DNA from: Delphinus delphis
Lineage: Eukaryota; Chordata; Mammalia; Artiodactyla; Delphinidae
Length of the DNA stretch: 64,000 nucleotides
Assembly (NCBI RefSeq): GCF_949987515.2
Contig: NC_082696.1
Span: 64,116,447 to 64,180,446, forward strand
Direction: 5' to 3'
Under the pieces are notes generated by a model. The model did no database searches. It had not been told where the DNA came from and saw only the letters and a program-made list of their open reading frames with translations. This document shows, piece after piece, positions 49,133 to 59,893 of the stretch (positions are counted from its first letter, which is position 1; every line of letters begins with the position of its first letter). The translations under genes and the position numbers were made by a program.

Positions 49133-50095
49133 CATTTCATAGTATCATCACTAGCACTGAGTACTATGTACTTTATCCTTGCGTAGGCAAAATTAGTCAT
49201 TTCATTGTTTGAATAGGCTTTTCTTTGATAATTTGACAGAAGAAATGCATTTAAGAAATTCCTTAGTTAATTCCTCTATTTAAGAAATCTAGTGAAGCAT
49301 TTATGTTTTCTTTTTATTTTGAAGATTGCCCAAGTATTAAACAATTTTATAAAATCATTTTAACTCTTTATGAAGACATCATTAAACAAAATGAAAACAA
49401 AATGAAATATTTGGCAATATTTTCCTGAACATAACCATTCATTCTTACTCAATTAAAAAAATCAGTATCTTGAGATAAAATTGTATCCATAAACCCTGTT
49501 GGCCAATTCTATGCTGTGAAAAATGAAATATGTACAAGTGTGTGAATATATTTATAATGTATGGAGAGAGAAAATATGCCAAGTTATTTTTGTCTATTAT
49601 CTATAAGGCACAGAGGCATAATTTAAAGAAAGAATTAAATGAATTTGAAGGGATGGCCAATCGATAGCTAACATAATTTGATAGCTCTCATGTTTTGGGT
49701 TAGCAAAACTTGGCAGCATTAAAGCTTATGCATGTAAGACTCAGTACACAACCCTGTCCCTTCCCTCTCTCCTGGTATGTGAGAGCCAGTCCTGCCAACT
49801 CTATAAAAGTAGAGGGAGAATCCCTTACCTCAGTGAGTGAGTCACCACTGTCAAAGCCTTTACATAGGCAAAATAGAGGATAGTTATTATTGGTTGAGGT
49901 TTGTGAGCCAGAGAAGGTGGTTGAAGTATTCCTTTTATTCAATCGATGTTCATCAGATTTTATAGATGATATTTCTCACAATTATTACACCTACAATTTT
50001 GTTAATTTAATTGAAATAAACAAAGCAAGAAACACAGGTGTGATCTTGATAATTTGACTAGAATAAGTAAAATAAGAAGCAGAAGCATTAACTCA
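49133..50095. other. Gene-free spacer between the two 76-bp copies
   Basis: No gene or clear young repeat is recognised; part may be decayed L1. No A-tail or SINE/LINE boundary is seen next to either copy. Confidence 0.45.
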
Positions 50096-50171
50096 TCAAA
50101 CTTTAAGTATGTGTGGCCAAATTGCTTTTAGGAAAGATGGTATTAAGATTATACAACACACCAGTGATGCA
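50096..50171 (+). repeat. 76-bp perfect duplication, copy 2
   Basis: Exact copy of 49057-49132, offset by 1039 bases. It lies in otherwise unrelated sequence and lacks a poly-A tail, so it is not a retroposed SINE or LINE copy. Confidence 0.97.
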
Positions 50172-50999
50172 GTGAAGACCAAAGCAGAGCATAGACGATG
50201 GAGCTGGATACCATTAGATTTGGACCCATAGAGGAGATGGAAGCTCTTGTGAATTCTTGCTTTCTCATTTCCAAGTGAAAAATAACAATAGTAACCTCTA
50301 AGGAATAAGGAAAGGGTTTTGCATTACACACCCATCAGTTCACCTTACAAAAAAGAAGGCCCTAGACAAAGTGTTATTATTTATAGTTTCACCTGGATGC
50401 CAACACACATACCAATCAATTAATTTAGCCGCTACTATTCCCAGGAAGAAACCTGGGAAGGTGAAAGGTACTGATCATCGGTCACTGATCATTGATACTT
50501 GATGATCTGTATGAGGCAGAAAGATGCACCTAGCCTGGAAGCAGTAAGATATCTCATCCTGGAGCAGCAAGAAAGAGACTCGCTTAGAATTAGAAGTGAT
50601 CGAATGTCTCTCAGCCTTCCCCTCATATTGTGACAACACATGAGTCTTCACCCTTATAAATCAACTTTGATTTTTCTCTGGTAGAGATTCTACATTTGGG
50701 CTGTCTCCCATGTATAGAATTAAAATAATCTATGAAAATGCAATCTGAATCAGTAACAGAAAGTGTTTGCAATGAGGAATTTGATAGAACACATAGCTTA
50801 AATGAAATCCCAGACAGAAATAAGATTTTTTTTCTTAAATAAACATGTCCAGAATTCAAATGGTATGAAAGGATGAACCTAAAGAAAGGCCTTCTTAAAT
50901 AATGCAAATCTGCTTTATTTGAAAACAACCTATTCTATATCGAAACTTTCTTGAGGGCAATGGCCATGTGGAAGAGCCTACAGTGGTATGGTAGGTTTA

Positions 51000-51425
51000 T
51001 TAATGTTTGTAGATATTCATTCACACTTCCTTGTCCACTTCACCCTTGGAGTCCACTTTCTATCCCATTAATAGTGGGCTTAATTAGTGACATGTTTTGA
51101 TTAATGGAATGTAAGTGGATTTGAAACACACTACAACTAAGGAGAAGCTTTAGATGTGATCATAAGGTTTGTCTAGTCTCTTGCTAATTCCCACTGCCAG
51201 AAGAATGGGCATGCCCTAAATAGTGTTCTCTCTTTCAGTCTTTGTCTTAGAATGGGAGATTTTTTGAGCAAAGTCGTGCTGAATGAAGCAGTCATAACAG
51301 CCACCTATAACCTGCAGTCACCAATACCTACGGAGGCAAGGACTACATCAATGTCTGTTCTTGTAAAACACTGTGTGGGTTGACTGTTTAGCAGCAAAGC
51401 CGACTAATACAAGTGGGAATTTAAA
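51000..51425 (+). mobile_element. Possible LTR-like (MaLR-type) relic
   Basis: The stretch has the order typical of old MaLR LTRs: 'gattaatggaatgtaagtgg' (51100-51119), an 'aggagaagctttagatgtga' segment, 'actgccagaagaatgggc' and an end with 'gactaatacaagtgg'. Divergence is high and the ends are unclear. Confidence 0.4.
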
Positions 51426-52079
51426 CAGTGGTTAAATAAATGAACAGATACCTCTTTTAAAAGTGTAATTTAGTAATAGGAAAAGGAAAAACATAAACAC
51501 ACATTATTAACTACTGTTTTGTTTTTAAAATATTTTATTTATTCTATGTAGTCCTAATAATTCTTTCTTTTCATTATAACTCCTGAAGAATGGTTCTTCC
51601 AGTTCTAATTGTGAGCAGGATTTTAATTATAAAGAAATAGGGATGCTGTTTAAATAGTGGCCAATTTTCCATAAAAATTATGGTTCAGTCATATAAGAAA
51701 TGTACTATTTACAGAGAGAAAGCATTCAGATATTTCTTCATTACAAAATTAATGAAATAGGAATAAATGCTATGACAATATGAGCCTTACTTCCAATGTT
51801 TATCAACCTACCATGACTTTCAATTAGCTTTGCAACTCAAAGTTGAATAAATGTCCTTCAGGAGAGTGATGAGCATATGCAGATTAATATTAACGACTCT
51901 GTTCATTAGTTAACAACTTTATTCAAGTCACCTCCAGCCTGATTGTAGAAGCTTCAAGCAAGTTTTCTGACATTAAAATCATATGCATCAACACAGAATG
52001 CCTAAATTCATAACATCATAATTTTTGGATTAAAAATGTTTAAATAGGAAGATATTAAGGAAATCTAGTAAAATTTCAA

Positions 52080-53080
52080 TGTAAGTGACAAGGACGCGTG
52101 CAAGTCAAGCAATTGGCATTAATCTAAACAAGCCCTCAGATTTTGTTTCCAGTTTCATTATTTGCATTAATTATGTATTGGCAGTTTATTTTTTATGCAT
52201 GAGAACTGAGAGAGTTCTCTGAGAACCAATCTCAGAGAACTGAGAACCAATCCAACTGTGTATCATAACTGTCGTTTCAGAAGCCAAAAAATGTTTCATA
52301 GCAAATATTGCAAAAGATTAAGGGCCCCATTTTAGCTTTATGTTCCTATGATTGTGTTTAATCTCATTTTTCCAATTTACTGCTTAACTGATATGCAATG
52401 CTATTATTTCATAAATTCTACTTTTCAATATGTTCAATGAAGATGACACCATGCATCCTGGAATTAGCTTCCTATTTTCAAGAAAGTTTTCGAGGCTTGT
52501 GATTCATTGCTTTTCGAAAATGTACACGCTTCTAGGTGTCGTCTTCAGCCGTAAGATGACAACATTTTAAATATGTCATTAAAATGCATCCTACCTGATT
52601 TGTAGAGGGAATAAATATTCAAAGACGTTATCCATGTAATCCTATTAAAGCAGAGTTTGCAAGGAAACGTTTCGCATGCTCTTGAATCTTCGTAGCTCAT
52701 GATGGTTGTAAGCCATGCTATAGTTCTGTTGTTAAATTTTCCCAAAGCAGTTAAAGCTAATGACAGTAACAAATGAAATGCTGTAAATCCAGGAAAGCAT
52801 CAAGCCTGCTTAATTCCTGAGGCATAAATTTTAATCATTGAAATAGAAAAATTTTTTTCTGTTTCCTTAGCTAATCTCACTTTCCTTTGTTTTTTCCCAA
52901 GAGGATTTGATGTTTTGTTAAGAATGAAATCAATTACAGTACAACTGCAATTTATAAGGGATTTAGCCCTAGACAGAAGTCACCAAGATGAGAAAAAGGC
53001 ATTTCACTCTGTTTTTCAAGCAAGTCTCTCTCTATTTCTGTCTCTCTCATTTGTTTGATTTTTTTCTTATATTTCCATTG
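52080..53080. other. Candidate conserved non-coding block
   Basis: No open frame or recognised repeat spans this stretch. It is rich in ATTA/TAAT and TGACAG-like homeodomain/TALE core strings and retains scattered CpGs (for example near 52095, 52515, 52545 and 52670) despite an AT-rich setting. This is the look of many vertebrate developmental enhancers, but conservation cannot be judged from one sequence. Confidence 0.3.
52213..52241. other. Perfect 12-bp stem, 5-base loop hairpin
   Basis: AGTTCTCTGAGA (52213-52224) and its exact reverse complement TCTCAGAGAACT (52230-52241) flank the loop ACCAA. Overlapping direct copies of CTGAGAACCAATC lie at 52219-52231 and 52240-52252. The combination suggests a replication template-switch product rather than a selected RNA. 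Confidence 0.9.
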
Positions 53081-54270
53081 AGAGAGTTTTGGCAAATTAA
53101 ACACACAGAATGGACATTCGATTGGGGGCTTATTTCCTGAATACCCTTTACTTTCTCTTTTGTAAGCTAAAGAACTATTATACGTAATTTACACAATTTA
53201 ACTGGGTTTCATATATGGACTATATAGGTTTGTTCTGCCTGATGTAACATTTGAATTATCTCTATCAAAATTCTCTGGGATATTAGTTAAAAAATGCAGA
53301 TTCTTAGGCTCTAAAAATAATTCTTAGACTGTGGCTAAAATTCACAGAATCAAAATATTTACAACCCATGTCTAAATATTTAACAAGGTCTTCAAGTAGC
53401 TCTGAAGTTTTTGAACCATTGCTATAGATGAAGAAATGGATGGTGACATAGAATTACTGACATTTTTTACCCTCTTTCCTTATTTGGCTTTTTTTCTCAT
53501 CTCAACTTGATTTGCTATACCTGTATCTTCAAAGTTGAGCTTCACCTTTCATCAACAGAATCACAGCACTGCTGGGTAAATCTGAAATAAATTTGTGCCC
53601 TAAGGTATTCAGTATTATTTTTCTTGTTTTACTGAATTTATTGTTTCTTATGTTTCCAAATAAGAAATTCATTTGTTTGTTTTTTCTTTTTTTTGGTAGA
53701 TTAGTATTCTTGAACTTATAGGATATCAGATATTAGTGACTGGAAAAATTGTCTACACCGAGTTTTTAATAATTTAAGGCCCTTCCTTCCAAGAGAATGA
53801 AAATAATTTAGTGAGAGTTTAGTTGGGATATCTGAATGATCAATATCTGGGAAGAAAAGAGTACAGTTGTCAAAAGATGAACCTGTTTGTTTCATATTTT
53901 AAAGAAAACTACATTCAAGTCAGAACAGCATAAAAAGAAAAGTACAGAGCAATAGAATAGTAATAAAATAATGTGTTCTGGAACACCATGCCCTAGTGCA
54001 CAAAAAGGCAAAATCTTCAAACAACCCCACATTTCAGTCCAGTACTCATGTGTACATGCACGGCACAGTTCAAGTTAAACTGGTGTTGATTTAATGCAGT
54101 ACATATGACACTAGGAGATTGAAATAACGAATATTTCCTAGACTTCTACCTGAATTACAATAAATGAAAAGCTTATATATTGGAAAAACTGATTCAATAT
54201 AGAGGAAAAACTCAGAAAAATTACTAAACTCGCTAACTGTTCATCATCGTATATATTGTATTAATCAGGG
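53081..54270. other. Gene-free AT-rich sequence
   Basis: No gene or named repeat is recognised. Confidence 0.45.
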
Positions 54271-54291
54271 TGTGTGTGTGTGTTTGTGTGT
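54271..54291. repeat. Short (TG)n microsatellite
   Basis: About ten TG units with one T interruption. Confidence 0.9.
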
Positions 54292-54689
54292 AAATCAGCA
54301 AACTTTCTTAAGAATAATCTTGAAAACTGACTTTTCAATGACTAGGAGAAATTACATAAGAGTAATTTTGTGTAGACCTAAGCAAAAAACTCGACTGCTG
54401 AACAGTTATTGTATTTTAATTCTCAATCATAGTAAACAACAGTAATAGACGTTGTGGCAACCGCTCTTCTTGTTCATAGCAGGTATTATTCTTTTAGATT
54501 TTCTGGATACTTCCTTAAACTCCCCACTTTATTTCATCTCATTTGATATGACTTCTATAATCTTGAAATTATATAGGTCCTCACCAGTGTTTTTGCAATC
54601 CTTTATATCTGTTCTATCACCGAAAAATGGTCATTGGATGTTCATAAATACTTAAGTGATACTGAGTTTATTTCTTAATCTACCACTAA

Positions 54690-54748
54690 TTAGGCATTGG
54701 AAATAACAAAAAATCTGAATCTTAGGTATTGGAAATAACAAAAAATCT
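54690..54748. repeat. 32-bp-period tandem duplication
   Basis: TTAGGCATTGGAAATAAC and the following bases (54690-54721) are followed at once by a second copy (54722-54748) with one mismatch (C to T). The second copy stops after about 27 bases. Confidence 0.92.
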
Positions 54749-55250
54749 TCAGGAGTAAATTTCTTTACTCCTAAAATAAAGGTGTTTATTCCTTTCATCC
54801 CTAAGTGTTCTTCCAACTCAAAATTAGATCATCCTTTGGTGCAATTTTTGCAATGACTGAAACAGCACTGATTGTCTGAATTTTCTTTCTTATATTAAGA
54901 ATAAAACTGGTCAGTCATGATTCATATTGCTTCTGGAACAATACTCAGTAGGATCTTTTCAGACATAAATGAGAGAAATCCAAGTCAAACTGATTTTTAT
55001 CAGATAGGGAATTTACAGCCTCATAAAACTACCATGGTTGGAGCCAGGTTCTCAAATGATAAGATTAGAGTTATGTCTCTCTCCATCTCTCTATCTTCTT
55101 CTGCAATCCTTTTGCTTTGAGAAAGGTGTGTCCGGATGATGACCATGATGCCAAACAGCAGTTCTAGCCAAATAGACCAGTGGGTTATTAACCCCATCTC
55201 TCCTCCAAGGCTTCCTGCAAAAGTCTGAGACTTGAGTTATACCCATTTTT

Positions 55251-55457
55251 TTTTTTTTTTTCCGGTACGCGGGCCTCTCACCGCTGCGGCCTCTCCCGCT
55301 GTGGAGCAGAGGCTCCGGACGCGCAGGCTCAGCGGCCATGGCTCACGGGCCCAGCTGCTCCGCGGCATGTGGGATCTTCCCGGACCGGGGCACAAACCCG
55401 CGTCCCCTGCATCGGCAGGCGGACTCCGAACCACTGCGCCACCAGGGAAGCCCTCAC
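55251..55457 (-). mobile_element. CHR-2 type tRNA-derived SINE (copy 7)
   Basis: Inverted copy with poly-T at about 55246-55261 and a very CpG-rich body. The target-site duplication TTATACCCATTTT lies at 55237-55249 and 55458-55470. The overlapping 76-82 codon frames on both strands are artefacts. Confidence 0.95.
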
Positions 55458-55759
55458 TTATACCCATTTTTGATTAATCACTCTAGCTGTGAGAGAAGGA
55501 GATGGGGTTTATGAAAAATATACTAATTGGCTATACTGAGGTAGAATATCTACCCCTGCAGGTAGGGGTTAAGATAGACCCCAATTAAAATAGAGAAGCG
55601 ATATGACTCCTCAGAGGAAAACAGGTGTGCTTTTCTCAGAAAAACAGGAATTGGATGCTGTGCAGGTAAAAACAAAAGATGTCCAAGGTAGCTTCTCAAA
55701 CATTTAATGGCAGCTACCATGTTGTCTCATTATTCTTCTGTTAGGTTTACTTAGGCAAG

Positions 55760-56775
55760 CACTGCTCAAATGTTGTAGTCTCAGGACTCCTTTAAACTCC
55801 GAAAACTGTTGAGAACCTCCAATAATTTTCCTGTATGTGAGTTATGTGTACTGATATTTACCATATTAAAAATTAAAACAGAAAACTTAAGCACTGTTAA
55901 TTATTAATTCCTATAAAACAAAAATAATAAACCTATTACCTATTAACACAACTAGTGTACTTTTTAGGAGAAATAACTGTATATTCAAAAAAATTAAATT
56001 CCTGAGAAAAATGGCATTGTTTTTATACATCTCAGATTTGTTTAATGTCTCCAGATGGCTGGATTCTCATATCTTCTTTGCCTTCGATCTGTGTTGTTTT
56101 AATGAAAATCCAGCCTCACAGAGATATATAGCTGAAAAAGGGAAGGGCATTTTCCTCTTCAAGCAGTTGTGACTCTTGATCTTTGATACTACATCCAAAC
56201 TAACAAATAGTTCCTTAAAGGTTGTAAGATGGAATCCAAAAGTGTACTAATGAACTTTTAAATCCTGTTCCATTAAGATCTATTGGTCTTTTACTTTGAA
56301 TGGATCTTTTACCCATGCATAATTTGAAGCTTTTGAAACATCATGCCTTGTTCATTTGGAAAATATTGGTTCACTTTGGTAGGTAGCAGAAATGCTTTAT
56401 GTGTACTTATTTCATTGCCCAGACTATAAGGAGACATACCCAAGGGTTGATATTTAATACAAATAATTCAAAGACAAAAATTCTTACGTTAACCTGGCAT
56501 TTTTTTTTCATGTGAGTACCTGACAGAGAAGAATAAAATGGCTAATAGTATAGTTTTGTACCACTGCTTTGATTCAGGCAAAAGCATCAGAAACTTTACC
56601 CACTGCTGCTTTTGCATCATCAGTTAAAATGTCAATACATTGAAAAATGCAAATAATTTCTTAGTATTATTATGAAAATTCATTTTACTTTTCAATAACC
56701 TGAATGAAAATTAAAAACTTTAACAAGTCCAAGGACCATACTTTAAAACCTACACTGCTGCCTTGAAACCACTGC
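55760..56775 (+). mobile_element. Long hAT-type DNA transposon relic with MER5-like ends
   Basis: The left end reads CACTGCTCAAATG, then 'gtctcaggactcctttaa', 'gatatttaccatattaaa' and 'aataataaacctattacc', as in MER5-type elements. The internal part continues far beyond a short MER5A, through 'gctggattctcatatcttc', 'gggaagggcattttcctc', 'catgccttgttcatttgg' and 'agcagaaatgctttatgtg', to a right end with 'aaaccactg' at 56768. It is therefore a longer non-autonomous or deleted Charlie-group element. I see no intact transposase frame. Terminal inverted repeats are recognisable only for the first bases. Confidence 0.65.
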
Positions 56776-58629
56776 CTAAAGTGTTTTGTGTTTGGGGTTT
56801 TTCTTTCTTTGGTTTTTTTTTTTTTGGTTTCCACATCACTTATTTTATGACACCCATCTAGATATAAAAAATTCTGTAAGCATCTATGCTAAAATGGGAT
56901 AATGTATGCAAAAGTGAATTTTACACTAAAACCTTGCTGGTGTAATTATTATTACCATTATCCCCATTTCTCTGTACAGGCTAGAGGAAGAGAAACATTC
57001 TTCTTCTATCAGTGTTATGTAACTTGCACTAAATTCTAGCAGCTATTTCACAATACTGACACACTGAATTTGTGGTTAACACAAAAGACCAGGGTTTTGT
57101 GTGTGTGTGAAATTCTGAGTATCCTCTAGTCTACATTCTTACAATTAATTTTTTTAACATTCAAAATTTTATTTTGGTTTAGTAATAAATTGGAAAGCTG
57201 AGTTGTTTCCTTGTGACTGAAGCCCTGGCTGGGTAATCACTGTATTTCTAGTCTTTGGAGGACCAGAGGCCTGGCCTTGTACTTGTCAGTTCTATATTCT
57301 CCCAGAAATCGTACGCTGCCCTTGAACCTGCAGTCTAACAAAACGGTGTATTTTAAAGGTACAAACAACACTTACACACATAGTCTCATACATCGCAGAG
57401 TAAAATGAAGAGAATTTAAGGACAGCTATTGTCTGCATTAAGCACCTTAAGCTCAATGAGATGTTTAGAATCTCTCTGCCATATTTGCTCATGGTCCTTC
57501 AGTTCTTATCCCATTGCCCTTTGCAATTGAGCGGGTTATTTTTATAATTCACTAAATCACTAGCCTTGGGGAAGCTTTCAAAACTTTCTTTTATTTTATA
57601 CATACAGTATATCACAAAAACTAGATGGAGGCTTTTTGTACCTTCTTTGTTGACATGTTCTATTTAAGACCCTAACCACCACATAACTTCACCCAATAGA
57701 CATTAAATCCAGCCCATCCACTGACTCTCTGGCACACTCTTGGACAGAACTAAACTTCAACAGAATACACTCTTCTGGGTCCCCTAACATCTGAGTATTT
57801 TGAAGCACATAGATGGTTTACATTTTATGCTCTATCCTGAAGTAATGTAGATAAAACCTGGCACTATGACTCTGTAATAGGTATTCAGATAGGAATAAAA
57901 TCAAATAAATATATCACAAACAAAAATCATAGCAATATTTACATCTGACAGGTAGAGCCACTGTCTTGAAGACTGCTTTGCTTTGTCCCTGTTAGGTTGC
58001 TTGAATGTGGAAACAAAGTTCTACTGAACAAACCCGAATTCTATCTAATATAAGTCCCAGCAGTAGTGTGGCTTTCCTGCAAATACAAAACTAAAACACA
58101 AACAAATGCTAAATTAATATTACCTCGAGGATTGGATTGGCAGTAATTATGCCTTATTCAAATAACTTTAAAAGTTAATTTAGAAGTCCCAACATGCAGT
58201 TTTATTCAATACCTAATATATTATAAATGAAACCTAATTCTACTCAGTTACAATATTAGATACTATATGGGCTTATAAGATGAAATGCTGGCTTATTATA
58301 TTCTAATAAAATAATGAAAATCTCATCTTTCTATTTACAGTGGATGTTTAAGTTATAGTGAGTTACATTCCTCTAATTTCCTATGGCATCAATATAAGTA
58401 ATAATTTTCCCCTTATAATAGCATACAAACAATGTCTAATAGCATTATTTTGTTATAACATGTAAACATATAATAATACAAATGAGACGACCACAAAGGA
58501 AAATTTTAGTAGTCACTTATTAAATGATAGAATTAGGGAAAAATTTATTTGTGGGAAACATGTCCCCTAGTTGCCAAATAAACCATATTAAATGAAAACA
58601 TAAGAGATGAATCAGTCAGCACGTGTATG
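56776..58629. other. Mostly unique gene-free sequence
   Basis: No gene or clear repeat is recognised. A T-rich run lies at about 56811-56825. Confidence 0.45.
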
Positions 58630-58760
58630 CTGAACTCTTATGCCGTGGACTATTTAGCACTCTGCTAAATGCTATGTGCGGGATAGAACCATGAGATGGT
58701 CCTGCTTTCAAGAACTGTATGATTTCATGAAACATAAAAATCAATGGAGGATCTATTTGA
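58630..58760 (-). mobile_element. L2 LINE 3' end fragment
   Basis: The stretch 'tttagcactctgctaaatgc', 'gggatagaaccatgagatgg', 'ctgctttcaagaactgtat' is the inverted terminal part of L2. Confidence 0.55.
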
Positions 58761-59499
58761 TTGCCAAATCATAAAGCATTAACAATGTGTGTTACTGGAA
58801 TTTGGAATTCCAGCTAAAGTGATTAGAAACTTTTTTTTTTCCATTTTGATTCGACCAAGAAGAAGAAAAGCAGTATTGTGTTAGTCAGAAAACTAATTGA
58901 CAGGAAACTGAGAGCCATACTCAAATATATGACTATTTGAGTAGAGTTCAGTGGAGGGTCTATTTATAATCATAGGAGCAGAAATAGAGAGCTAGAAATA
59001 GAGAGTGGTGTTAGCACTCCCAACTGCAAGGGAGGGGAACAGCAGTCATCCAGTAAGAGGAAAAGTGGGCATAGTTATAGATGAGAACTACTTATTGGGA
59101 ATTTGAGGTCGTAAAAAGCCAAGGGTAACAGTATCACGCACTCATTCCTGCTGCAATGTCTCATTGGTCAAGTCCACAGAAAGCTAGAGGACACGAGAGA
59201 TAGTTATTGATCCAAAATAGCCTCTCAGGATGGACAAAGATGAAGAGTAGATATAGAGGAGAAAACAAAGACTATACAACATAGTTATGAATGTGGATTA
59301 CAGAAGCACCTTAATATTGGAGGTCTCCTGATGTAAAATCATATGAAACATCACCTTGGGTACTTTCTCATCAACAAAACAAAATAAATGTGAGCCAGGT
59401 AATTCACCAATGATAAAGAAAAACATTATACTGCCAGCATCCTAGAAACCCTTGTGTACCCTTTCCTGATGATGGCCAAAACCCTCATCCTGATTTTAA

Positions 59500-59850
59500 G
59501 GATATTTCTTTGTTATTATTTCAATTTTTACTATTTATGTCCACATACCCAAATAAGATGCTTTAGCTTTGCTTGTTTTGGAAATGTTTATGAATGAAAT
59601 CATACCATTGTATTATTTGGGATACGGGTTCTTGTGCTCAACAAGATTTTGTTAATAAGATTTATCCATGTTATTGCATGTAGTTATAATTTAGTCATTT
59701 TCATTTTTTAAATATATAGTATTCTACAACTTTATGTTTGTAGATGTTTGAGTTCTTTCTGGCTTTTAGCTATCATGAAAAATGCCACATGGTACATTTT
59801 TGCACATATATCGTGGTGAATATTTTCATATTTCCCCAGACGTCATAGGG
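59500..59850 (-). mobile_element. Old L1 fragment
   Basis: Inverted L1M-like text: 'tatgaatgaaatcatacca' (59590-59608), 'aagatttatccatgttatt', 'gtagatgtttgagttctttc', 'gctatcatgaaaaatgcc'. Lies directly left of the tail of the younger L1. Confidence 0.6.
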
Positions 59851-59893
59851 TTTGCACAGCTTTGTCTTTGTCAGATGATGCAAAGTATTTGCT

